NCBI GenBank assembly: GCA_902794035.1
Contig: CADBFN010000002.1
Span: forward strand, 53,158 to 117,157
Length of the DNA stretch: 64,000 nucleotides
Reading direction: 5' to 3'
Origin: an uncultured bacterium
GTDB lineage: Bacteria; Cyanobacteriota; Vampirovibrionia; Gastranaerophilales; Gastranaerophilaceae
The translations under genes were made by a program, and so were the position numbers. Positions 8,167-15,128 of the stretch are shown piece after piece. The notes beneath the pieces are model-generated. The model had not been told where the DNA came from. It searched no databases and saw only the letters and a list, made by a program, of their open reading frames with translations. How positions within the stretch are numbered: position 1 is the stretch's first letter; each line of letters opens with the position of its first letter.

Positions 8167-10235
8167 TACTGCTCCTTTCCGTATATTTCTTTGTATTCGT
8201 CTGATTTTATGTAATTAGTTAGCCAAGTTCTGTCCTCTTGGCAGATACAGCCATTCTGCATATGCCATTCGTAGCGTTCATAAGCACTTTTAAATATAGG
8301 TCGTGCTACAATTGAAGTCTTAACCTTTGGTTCAAAATCTTGTTTTGGCTTTTGTTCAGGTTGAACCGTAATTTCTTTAATCGGTTCGGGTTGAGGTAAT
8401 CGAATATTTTGCATCAGTTCTTTTTCAAGATAATCCATATCTTCCAAGTTGAAGTGCTCACGAACAGCCTTAATCGTCTTTCTGCGAAGTGCCTGTTGTT
8501 TTTCAATCTTTTGTTTGTAATCTTCAATATCTTTAATATCGCCCATTTGATAAGCAAGCGGGTGAGTTTCCGTTATGCGGTTTGCCTTACAGATAAATTC
8601 ACCTTTCATCGAATAGACTTTTATATAAGACAAATCAAACAGGTTATACTTTATGAGCGTTTTTTCTTTGATTCCGTATAGTGCCTCATCAAAATAATCA
8701 GCCTTCAAAAATCTTATTCCGTTTCTGCCGATTGATTTTATCTCTTGTGCCATCATCAAATCGTCAAGCGAGTTTTCATCAATGTTTTGCTTTTCGATTT
8801 CATTTAAAACCTCTTTAATTGTTTTATCTTTAGCATTAGGACAGGGCTGAGAATGCTTAAATTCGAGCCATTTTTCTATCATTTTAAGAGCTTGTTCAAT
8901 GGTTGGGGTGAATGAATATTTTTCATGGATGTTTTTGTGTAACTTCTCGTTCCGCATCAAATATGCCGGCTTGTTTTCAATGCTTGTCCCAATATAGCTT
9001 GGAATCAGCTTTTCAAAACTTTCCTGAAAATCCAAAAAGAAACGCTCGATGACTTTGGCTCGAGCGTTGTATGGAGTGGCATAGACAGGCTTTATTCCGA
9101 GCTTGTTATAGACCCCAGTAAAACCGAGCTCCTCAAACTTTTTATCACCGTTAAAGAATTTGCTTTTGAAGGCTCTGCCGTTATCTTGATAAACATATTC
9201 GGGGATATGGTCCATTTTTAAGATGGCGTTTCTTAAAGCCGATGCGATATTTTGCGTACATTCTTCGAGCATAATATCGTACCCGACAAGTCCGCCTGAT
9301 TTCCAATCCAAGAAACCAAGCAAAGTCGCTCTGCAGGGTTTGCCTGTGAATGGGTTTATTACTTGGAAATTTAGCGTATGTCCATCGGCCACAAGCACTT
9401 GCCCAGCCTTTAAAAGTGATGCGTTTCTTACTATAAATGGGCTTACTTTATCCTTTAATGCTTTTTCTCCGTCTCTTGCAAGTGTCCATTTGTCAAAATT
9501 ATTATCTCGAAACCATTCTGCGTACCTGCGGAAAGTAATATCTTTAGGTAAAATTTCTTGCCCGCGTTCTTTTAATATATGCTTGGTTAAAGAAATGGCT
9601 TTACCTATTGAAAACGCACTTGGGGAGAGCAGAATTTGTATAAATATTTTAATCTGTTCTTCATTTAATGTTGTGCGGTATTCTTTTCGGGTTGAATATT
9701 TATATTGTCCAACGAGTGCCGTCCAATCTTTGTTATAATCTAAAAGTGCCCGCCAGCGATAAAGCGAGCCGATTGAGACTTTGCCCAAGACTTTAAAAAT
9801 CTCTTCCTGAAACATTCCTGTATTATATAATTGCAGGAATTCTTTATCTGGAATATTCCCGTTGGTTTTGAGCTTATCCCTTTTATATTCTTTTCTAAAA
9901 TCAAGCCATGCATAAATTAAATCATATTTTGCAAGTGCAATTTTCCTTTGATTTTTGGATATCAGTTTTTCTTGTTTGATATTGAGGTTTGATAGTTCAA
10001 TAACCTCGTTCTCACAAGTTTTATAATCATCATAATATTCTTGAAAATACTTAAGCTGAAGTTCTTCCTCGAGCGTTGATAATTTAATTTTGTATGTTTT
10101 GCCACCACGGATATTTTCAACTTTGTATTCATATTTGTTTTGATTCAACGCAAGCCGAACTGCTCGACGAGTAATGTTTTTTAGTTTTGCGAGCGTCTCA
10201 ACATCAATCCAAATATCATTATTAATGTCTGCCAT
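8166..10235 (-). CDS. MuA-like DDE transposase
   Basis: A 689-aa transposase. The N-terminus (NDIWIDVETLAKLKNITRRA) is a MuA-type winged-helix. The integrase-fold core holds the catalytic triad: D in VADGH (about residue 282), D in YQDNGRAFK (about 348) and E in AKVIERFF (about 395). A long C-terminal region follows, ending in a basic stretch that in Mu contacts the B protein. MuA-type enzymes cut and join element ends to target DNA with the B ATPase. This copy looks intact. It leads an A-B-third-gene operon on the minus strand. Confidence 0.9.
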   Translation of the reverse strand: MADINNDIWIDVETLAKLKNITRRAVRLALNQNKYEYKVENIRGGKTYKIKLSTLEEELQLKYFQEYYDDYKTCENEVIELSNLNIKQEKLISKNQRKIALAKYDLIYAWLDFRKEYKRDKLKTNGNIPDKEFLQLYNTGMFQEEIFKVLGKVSIGSLYRWRALLDYNKDWTALVGQYKYSTRKEYRTTLNEEQIKIFIQILLSPSAFSIGKAISLTKHILKERGQEILPKDITFRRYAEWFRDNNFDKWTLARDGEKALKDKVSPFIVRNASLLKAGQVLVADGHTLNFQVINPFTGKPCRATLLGFLDWKSGGLVGYDIMLEECTQNIASALRNAILKMDHIPEYVYQDNGRAFKSKFFNGDKKFEELGFTGVYNKLGIKPVYATPYNARAKVIERFFLDFQESFEKLIPSYIGTSIENKPAYLMRNEKLHKNIHEKYSFTPTIEQALKMIEKWLEFKHSQPCPNAKDKTIKEVLNEIEKQNIDENSLDDLMMAQEIKSIGRNGIRFLKADYFDEALYGIKEKTLIKYNLFDLSYIKVYSMKGEFICKANRITETHPLAYQMGDIKDIEDYKQKIEKQQALRRKTIKAVREHFNLEDMDYLEKELMQNIRLPQPEPIKEITVQPEQKPKQDFEPKVKTSIVARPIFKSAYERYEWHMQNGCICQEDRTWLTNYIKSDEYKEIYGKEQ

Positions 10236-10309
10236 ACCGTATCCTTATTTATTATTACAGCTACTGTATGTTAGACTGCTTTCTCTCAAAATGGAAGTGT
10301 TTAAGGGGG

Positions 10310-10329
10310 AAATGTGTCAGAGTGTGTCA
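10310..10329 (-). repeat. Candidate element-end motif upstream of transposase A
   Basis: On the minus strand this reads TGACACACTCTGACACATTT, two tandem copies of GACACA. The 20-mer matches the minus-strand 20-mer at 42991-43010 at 16 of 20 positions, and a related sequence lies in front of the second transposase copy at 26.6 kb. It is a candidate transposase-binding terminal repeat. A promoter role cannot be excluded because each copy precedes a gene. Confidence 0.4.
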
Positions 10330-10354
10330 GAAATGAGAAATTAACAAAACTTAA

Positions 10355-10377
10355 TTGCAACTAAAAAATAGTTGCAA
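10355..10377 (+). promoter_or_regulatory. Palindromic operator of hicAB
   Basis: A perfect 9-base inverted repeat, TTGCAACTA / TAGTTGCAA, with a 5-base A spacer. It overlaps the predicted -35 box and lies 29 bases upstream of hicA. HicB antitoxins with a ribbon-helix-helix tail bind such palindromes to autoregulate, so this is the likely HicB operator. Confidence 0.6.
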
Positions 10378-10400
10378 AAAATATCGATATACAGTATACT
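10372..10400 (+). promoter_or_regulatory. Promoter of hicAB, apparently leaderless
   Basis: TTGCAA at 10372-10377 and TATACT at 10395-10400 are separated by 17 bases, a good sigma-70 pair. The start of transcription would be at about 10407, which is the A of the hicA ATG, and no ribosome site precedes that ATG. The transcript is therefore predicted to be leaderless. Confidence 0.55.
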
Positions 10401-10406
10401 ATTAGT

Positions 10407-10661
10407 ATGACAAAAGTAGACAAATTACTAAAAAAATTTATAAGCAAACCCAAGGATTTTACCTATGAAGAACTTGTCCAGATTCTAAAACGTTTTGGAT
10501 ACACAGAGTTAAAGACAGGTAAAACATCTGGTTCTGCTGTAAGATTTAAAAACAATTCTAATGATATAATAATGTTCCATAAACCTCATCCGGGTAATAT
10601 AATAAAAAGTTATGTAATCGATCAGATAATAGAAAAACTAGAAAGGAATGGGTTAATATAA
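10407..10661 (+). CDS. hicA: HicA-family mRNA interferase toxin
   Basis: An 84-aa protein of usual HicA size and form. It has TYEELVQILKRFGYTELKTG at the start, then a strand with SAVRFKNN, the catalytic-histidine region FHKPHPGN and the helix YVIDQIIEKLERNG. HicA toxins have a double-stranded-RNA-binding fold and cut mRNA through a conserved histidine, seen here in the KPHP motif. The gene overlaps the HicB start (TAATG). The predicted promoter begins transcription at the ATG itself. Confidence 0.85.
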   Translation: MTKVDKLLKKFISKPKDFTYEELVQILKRFGYTELKTGKTSGSAVRFKNNSNDIIMFHKPHPGNIIKSYVIDQIIEKLERNGLI

Positions 10662-11068
10662 TGTTTAATATGAAAAATGACAAAGTTTTAAAATATAAAA
10701 ATTATATTGGTTCTGTTGAATATGATTTAACAGATAAATGCCTTTTTGGAAAAATTTTATTTATTGATGATTTAATTACATTTGAAGGTAATACAATAGA
10801 AGAACTAGAAAAAGCTTTTCATGATATGGTAGATGATTATTTAGAAACTTGTAAAGAAATTGGTAAAGAACCACAAAAGGCATATAGTGGTACTTTTAAT
10901 ATTAGAACTACTCCAGAAATTCATCAAACATTAGTAGAAATTGCTAAAATGGAGAATGTAAGTTTAAATAAATTAATTGTTACTATATTCAATAATTTTA
11001 TAGAAGATAGTGAAAATAAAGATAATAGACTTTATAATCATATTTTAAAGAATTTATCTAATGCATAA
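10661..11068 (+). CDS. hicB: HicB-family antitoxin with ribbon-helix-helix tail
   Basis: A 135-aa antitoxin with the HicB layout. An N-terminal partial RNase-H-like fold (YIGSVEYDLTDKCLFGKILF) includes the typical TFEGNTIEELEKAFHDMVDDY. A C-terminal ribbon-helix-helix (FNIRTTPEIHQTLVEIAKME, then VSLNKLI) is the DNA-binding part. Its start overlaps the hicA stop; ATGs at 10661 and 10670 are both possible. It should neutralise HicA and repress the operon at the palindrome 10355-10377. Confidence 0.85.
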   Translation: MFNMKNDKVLKYKNYIGSVEYDLTDKCLFGKILFIDDLITFEGNTIEELEKAFHDMVDDYLETCKEIGKEPQKAYSGTFNIRTTPEIHQTLVEIAKMENVSLNKLIVTIFNNFIEDSENKDNRLYNHILKNLSNA

Positions 11069-11079
11069 TTTTTTTTATA

Positions 11080-11127
11080 ACATGACAAGAAATCTATAAT
11101 AAATATATTATAGATTTGCTATGTTTT
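11080..11127 (+). terminator. Rho-independent terminator after hicB
   Basis: A 12-base perfect stem (AAATCTATAATA / TATTATAGATTT, loop AATA) at 11090-11117 with outer ACAT/ATGT pairing, then a T run at 11124-11128. It lies 12 bases past the hicB stop. The stem is AT-only, so it is a weak call. Confidence 0.45.
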
Positions 11128-11184
11128 TATAGTTTAAATATTATAATTCATTTCAACAATGAAATATCTTTTTTTAAATTAATC

Positions 11185-11778
11185 TTAAACAGCTAAGTTT
11201 TTAATTTGTTTTGCAAACTCTTCTATTTCACAATTAATTAAAGAATCATACCAACCGTCAAAAAGGTTAAATTGATATACATTATTGGCATTAGCATATT
11301 CTTTGTTTGATTTGTGGTTTTTATCAGAACAATTTCCTTTAGTTAAAGAGATTAAGAATAATTTTACATTATTGCTATAACTAGTATCATAACTTCTATT
11401 ATTTGAAAACTCACAATTAATAGTTCTTGTATTCTTGAATATAAGATCTTCAGACAAAATTTTCTGGATAACTCCAGAAGCATTTCGACACCAACCCATA
11501 TTTGCTTTAATTTCGACCATCGCGATAACTTCGTTTTTATTATTTATAACCAATAAATCTGGTCTATGTGTTTTATGGTCAATATGAATTGATGGATCTA
11601 GAAAGATTTTGCAACTTGGTTGTAATCTTGAAATAAATAGTGCTATGCCATCTTCTATATCGCTACTAATCGCTCTTGAATGTCCACGATATATATTGTC
11701 TCCAAGAGTTTTCTTGGTTTCATTATAAGCATACTTAATTTCAGATTTTAATTTTTCTATACAATCAACTATTTCCAT
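11185..11778 (-). CDS. PD-(D/E)XK restriction-endonuclease-like protein
   Basis: A 197-aa protein. Residues 68-95 hold RPDLLVINNKNEVIAMVEIK, a clear D-x(n)-E-x-K nuclease core, preceded by the HKTH segment. The rest shows no known recognition domain. It resembles stand-alone nuclease-fold proteins that read as defence or DNA-repair accessory genes. It faces the convergent hicAB operon and is divergent from the DUF1643 gene. No partner methyltransferase is adjacent. The fold call is good; the target and role are unknown. Confidence 0.65.
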   Translation of the reverse strand: MEIVDCIEKLKSEIKYAYNETKKTLGDNIYRGHSRAISSDIEDGIALFISRLQPSCKIFLDPSIHIDHKTHRPDLLVINNKNEVIAMVEIKANMGWCRNASGVIQKILSEDLIFKNTRTINCEFSNNRSYDTSYSNNVKLFLISLTKGNCSDKNHKSNKEYANANNVYQFNLFDGWYDSLINCEIEEFAKQIKNLAV

Positions 11779-11881
11779 ATTTTATCCTTTATAATTAATT
11801 TACATATTAACAAAAAATTTGACTATTAAAAAGTGTACCTTAAATAAATAGATTATAATATATTAAGCAAAGAGAGGTTTT

Positions 11882-12592
11882 ATGAATGACAATATTATAG
11901 AGAATTTAGTAAAAATTATTGAAAAATATCGATTGAACCCTATCAATTGTACAAACTATGATAATTATATTTTTAAACAGCTAAAGTATAATTGTGGTTT
12001 TATGGTTTTTGGAAAAGATGTTTATGATAAAAAGAAAAATAGTACTATTTGCAAAAAATTAGGACAAACTATTTATAAAGAACGTTTATATTATTGCGAA
12101 CAAATTCCAAATAAGACAAGTGAACATTCAATAATTTTTATATTGTTCAATCCAAGTAAAGCCTGCCCTGAATTTAGAGATAGTACAATACAAAATTGTT
12201 ATAATCTTATTAAGAATGAAAAATATAATTATAATTGTATGGAAATTTTAAATGTCTTCTCAAGTAGAAACCCAGAAGTAGATAAAAAATCCTTAAAAAA
12301 TTTTGATAATGCAAATAATCTAAAATTTATAGAGAAATTTTTAGAAAACAGAAAACATTCTGATGTGGTTATTGGTTGGGGATATGGTAAAGAAAATGAT
12401 TATTCAGAAGAAATAAATAAAATTAAAAATATACTTAGAAAATGTAAATTAAATCTTTTTTATATTGGTTTTGATATAGAAAATAAACAAAATATTGATG
12501 AATTAGGTAAAAAACAACGACATCCAGGTAACCAGTGTTGGAGTGCTTTGGGCGGATTTGAATGTGCAACATTAAAAGAAACAGCAATATAA
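11882..12592 (+). CDS. DUF1643 family protein
   Basis: A 236-aa protein preceded by AAAGAGAGG. The centre has the DUF1643 pattern: IIFILFNPSKACPEFRDSTI (usual form LLNPS-A--DD-T), then EILNVFSSRNPEVDKKSL and DVVIGWGYG. An N-terminal extension of about 75 aa precedes the domain. The family occurs in phages and mobile elements; its biochemical role is unknown. The gene lies between the orphan nuclease and the decayed terminase. Confidence 0.75.
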   Translation: MNDNIIENLVKIIEKYRLNPINCTNYDNYIFKQLKYNCGFMVFGKDVYDKKKNSTICKKLGQTIYKERLYYCEQIPNKTSEHSIIFILFNPSKACPEFRDSTIQNCYNLIKNEKYNYNCMEILNVFSSRNPEVDKKSLKNFDNANNLKFIEKFLENRKHSDVVIGWGYGKENDYSEEINKIKNILRKCKLNLFYIGFDIENKQNIDELGKKQRHPGNQCWSALGGFECATLKETAI

Positions 12593-13200
12593 ATTTTTGT
12601 TTTTAATATTAATTTTTATCAATTTTATTGAATTTAGAGGGAAATGTGTTGTTTTGTGTTCGATTATGTCTGAAATTTAAGCAGAAAATTTTATAAAACT
12701 GCTTTTGAACACCTTTTAAACACAATTTAAACGGGGTTTGAATTTATTATTCTAAAAAAATCTGCTGTTTTCTCTCAATTCTGCTTCCGTCTTTGAGGGG
12801 TAAAATTAATCCGATATTTTTTACACATAGTTTTAGAAAAGTCATCTTTAAGTTTTGGAATTTGTTTCGATAAAATCTTTATTAAATAAAGTCAGGGAAG
12901 CGATTTCCCACTAAAAAAATTCCTTCCGACTTAGGGGTAAATATCATAGAATTATGCGAAACAATTAAAATTCTAAAAGGCACAAGTTGCGGGGTTCTTC
13001 CGAGTTTAGCATAATTTTTAATTAACAAATTTCATAAAATGTCCGTTTTTTGCACTCGGCTGTAACTCAAATATAATAGGGAAACTCGGCAATTTTATAA
13101 AATTTTATGGAAAGATACCGGACATTTTAGTCCTAATAACCGGACATTTCGGACTTTTCAAAACCTCGACTCTCAGACTTGGGGAAGCGGGTACAATTCA
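12593..13200. other. Non-coding junction zone with short repeats
   Basis: About 600 bases with no supportable gene. It holds AAATGTGTT at 12642-12650 (a variant of the end-like motif), the 15-mer AACGGGGTTTGAATT at 12730-12744 (also at 5071-5085), and three nearby copies of a CGGACATT word near 13119, 13142 and, inverted, 13039. The mixture suggests remnants of more than one mobile element. Confidence 0.4.
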
Positions 13201-13231
13201 AACACAAAGCCAATCATAGCGATTAAGGATA

Positions 13232-13271
13232 GCAAAAACCAATTTCAAAAGTGTCCGAAAAACCATAGTCA
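13232..13271 (+). repeat. Left copy of a 40-base inverted repeat (partner 26324-26363)
   Basis: This stretch is the reverse complement of 26324-26363 with only about three mismatches; the shared core includes TTTCAAAAGTGTCCGAAAAA. The two copies bracket 13.1 kb that contains the terminase fragment, the recombinase and the whole glycan operon. Confidence 0.55.
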
Positions 13272-13293
13272 ATTTGGTAATTATTCAAGCGGT

Positions 13294-13899
13294 TTGGTTG
13301 TTAAAAACTTTACTGATGATAATATCAAAAATCTGCAATATAACGATACTCTACCTTTACATCTTACTTGCGATTTCAACGTAGATCCTATGTGTTGGTG
13401 TTTGGCTCATAAAGACGATAAAAATATTTATTTCTTTGATGAATTAACTATTGAAAATACCACTACTCAACAGGCAATAGATGAATTTATTCGCAGATAC
13501 CCTAATCATAAAGGGGATTTGGTTATAAACGGTGATGCTTCAGGTGATAACAGAAGCTCACAATCTGAATTTACTAACTATATGATTATAAAACGTGCGT
13601 TAGAATCACACGGTTATAATCCTAAATTTCAACTGCGAAATTTCAATCCGCCAATTCTTAATAGAATACAGGCTTTTAACGCAAAAGTGCGTAATTCAAA
13701 AGGAACAGTATCACTATTTATTGATAAACGGTGCAAATGGCTTTTGCATAATGTTTATAACTTATCATTTAAGGAAGGTACATCAATTGTTGATGTTCCG
13801 TCATTAAAGCAAATCAAAAATGACCACGATTTGAAATTCTTGGAACATCCTTTTGATGCAGCATCTTATTTGGTTGATTATTATTTCCCGATTAAATAA
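13294..13899 (+). pseudogene. Phage terminase large subunit, C-terminal nuclease part only
   Basis: The 201-aa product matches the RNase-H-like nuclease domain of phage large terminases: HLTCDFNVDPMCWCLAHKD carries the first catalytic aspartate, DLVINGDASGDNRSSQSEF the second, and NDHDLKFLEHPFDAASYLVD the third with the family ending. The N-terminal ATPase half is missing, so this is a remnant. The frame stays open and plausible back to about 13201 without a start codon. A small-subunit-like gene lies at 2.4-2.8 kb. Supports a dead prophage. Confidence 0.75.
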
Positions 13900-13978
13900 A
13901 TCAACCTGAAATACTTATTATTTCTAACTTTACCGAAGAAAATTATAAATGGAACTACAAAAAAAGAAAGGAGCAAAA

Positions 13979-14533
13979 ATGAATATAGTAGAACCAATAA
14001 GAAATAAAAAACATTTACACAAAGTAGAAAAAATACTACTAAATGAATCCGGTAGTAACGGATTAAGAAATTTACTGATTTGTTTGTTCGGTACAAATTG
14101 TGGATTGAGAATTTCTGACATTCTTAACCTTAATGTGAAAGATGTAAAAAACAAATCTTATGTAGAATTAACAGAAATTAAAACAGGGAAACGAAAGAAA
14201 TTTCCTATTAATGACAAATTAAAACCTCTGATTTATGAGTTTACAAAAGACCGTGATAATAATGAACCCCTATTTTTATCAAAATTTGGAAATCGAATGG
14301 AACGAACTCAATGTTATCGAATTTTAAATGATGCCTGTAAAAAAGCAGGAATTGAATATCGAATAGGAACTCATACTCTACGAAAGACATTCGGCTATCA
14401 TCATTATAAGAAATATAAGGATGTCGCCATATTACAAAAGATATTCAACCATTCTTCCCCATTGGTAACATTAATTTATATAGGAATAAATCAAGATATT
14501 TTGGATGATAGTTACAAAAGATTTATATTATAA
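13979..14533 (+). CDS. Small FimB-sized tyrosine recombinase
   Basis: A 184-aa recombinase, starting at 13979 where AAAGGAG lies 5 bases upstream; an ATG at 13949 has no such support. It contains only the catalytic domain: first arginine in TNCGLRISD (about residue 40), H-x-x-R in HTLRKTFGYHH (about 130), histidine in FNHSS and the tyrosine in TLIYIGI. At this size it matches FimB/FimE/MrpI-type inversion enzymes and small phage-type Xer proteins, without an arm-binding domain. Directly downstream lie three recombinase-like sites, two inverted, which makes a DNA-inversion role more likely than integration. Confidence 0.8.
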   Translation: MNIVEPIRNKKHLHKVEKILLNESGSNGLRNLLICLFGTNCGLRISDILNLNVKDVKNKSYVELTEIKTGKRKKFPINDKLKPLIYEFTKDRDNNEPLFLSKFGNRMERTQCYRILNDACKKAGIEYRIGTHTLRKTFGYHHYKKYKDVAILQKIFNHSSPLVTLIYIGINQDILDDSYKRFIL

Positions 14534-14567
14534 TTCAGTAATATCAACAAATTCAACATATCCTCAT

Positions 14568-14593
14568 CTCAACAAAATTATACTTATGTTGAG
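14568..14593 (-). repeat. Candidate recombinase site 1 (inverted orientation)
   Basis: Reads CTCAACA, 12 bases, TGTTGAG, a symmetric pair of 7-base arms. On the minus strand the centre is TAAGTATAATTT. It is inverted relative to sites at 14740 and 14887. Bases 14580-14596 are the perfect 17-base reverse complement of 14884-14900. Confidence 0.6.
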
Positions 14594-14739
14594 TTAGCAT
14601 GTCTATCATTCATTCTAATTCAAGATATAAGTACATCTTAAAGTGATTAAACCTTTAATAATATGTTGAGAAAACAATTCTTTTTAATAAAATTTAAGGT
14701 GCTAAAACACAGTCTATAAAGGGGTTATGAGGTAAACTG

Positions 14740-14761
14740 CAACACTTGTATAAGAGTGTTG
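14740..14761 (+). repeat. Candidate recombinase site 2 (direct relative to site 3)
   Basis: CAACA, centre CTTGTATAAGAG, TGTTG. The centre differs from that of site 3 at three positions. It also forms a short hairpin, so it might instead be a terminator-like structure, but no T run follows. Confidence 0.5.
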
Positions 14762-14832
14762 TAGTAAAATAATCCCTAAATTGTTGATACTAAAGGCTTT
14801 TTGATGAATATTAAAATTGCAAAATTATTTTT

Positions 14833-14861
14833 TGATGTTTTTATTTGTTTGTGCTAATATA
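14833..14861 (+). promoter_or_regulatory. Extended -10 promoter inside the invertible segment
   Basis: TTGATG at 14833-14838, 17-base spacer, then TAATAT at 14856-14861 with TG one base upstream (TGCTAATAT). It points rightward to the glycan operon whose first gene begins at 14944. Confidence 0.5.
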
Positions 14862-14886
14862 AGTAGTGTAAGCTTTTTAGACTTAA

Positions 14887-14910
14887 CTCAACATAAGTAT
14901 AAGAGTGTTG
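14887..14910 (+). repeat. Candidate recombinase site 3
   Basis: CTCAACA, centre TAAGTATAAGAG, TGTTG. Nine of twelve centre bases equal those of site 1 read on the minus strand, and the left arm extends the match to 17 perfect bases (14884-14900). Confidence 0.6.
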
Positions 14911-14943
14911 CAAAAGCTATTAACTCAAATAAAGAGGGAAAAA

Positions 14944-15117
14944 ATGACATTTAGGGAACATAATATTTGCGTAAAACGGTGGAAAAATATTCCTTTATAT
15001 TCAATAAAACGGACTAAATCTACACTTGAATTATTGTTATTGAGGTTTATACCAATCTGCAGAATACCTATACCTCAATATGAAGTTGTGAATGAAGGAC
15101 TTTTAATAAGAAAGTAA
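14944..15117 (+). CDS. Small basic protein at the head of the glycan operon
   Basis: A 57-aa protein starting at 14944 after AGAGGG; the frame is open to 14905 but that ATG-less part overlaps site 3. The segment IPLYSIKRTKSTLELLLLRF resembles the GIPLYKIKEYNDVETIYLF segment inside the next protein, so it may be a remnant or a free version of that module. It is basic and amphipathic and could lie on the membrane. No enzymatic domain is present. Confidence 0.45.
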   Translation: MTFREHNICVKRWKNIPLYSIKRTKSTLELLLLRFIPICRIPIPQYEVVNEGLLIRK

Positions 15118-15128
15118 AGAGGGATATT

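Larger units (their letters stand above)
14597..14883. promoter_or_regulatory. Candidate invertible promoter segment
   Basis: The 287 bases between a perfect 17-base inverted repeat (14580-14596 and 14884-14900). It holds no gene but contains an extended -10 promoter pointing toward the glycan operon and a third recombinase-like site. Placement between a FimB-like gene and a surface-polymer operon matches known fimS-type and capsule promoter switches. The present orientation would be ON. Confidence 0.55.

Noticed and set aside
6240..10235. Tn7-like or CRISPR-associated transposon
   Set aside because: The third gene lacks TniQ cysteine motifs, and no Cas gene or CRISPR array was seen anywhere in the window.
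13201..13293. 5' extension of the terminase fragment
   Set aside because: The frame is open upstream but has no start codon and includes the 40-base inverted repeat, so I do not claim it as coding.
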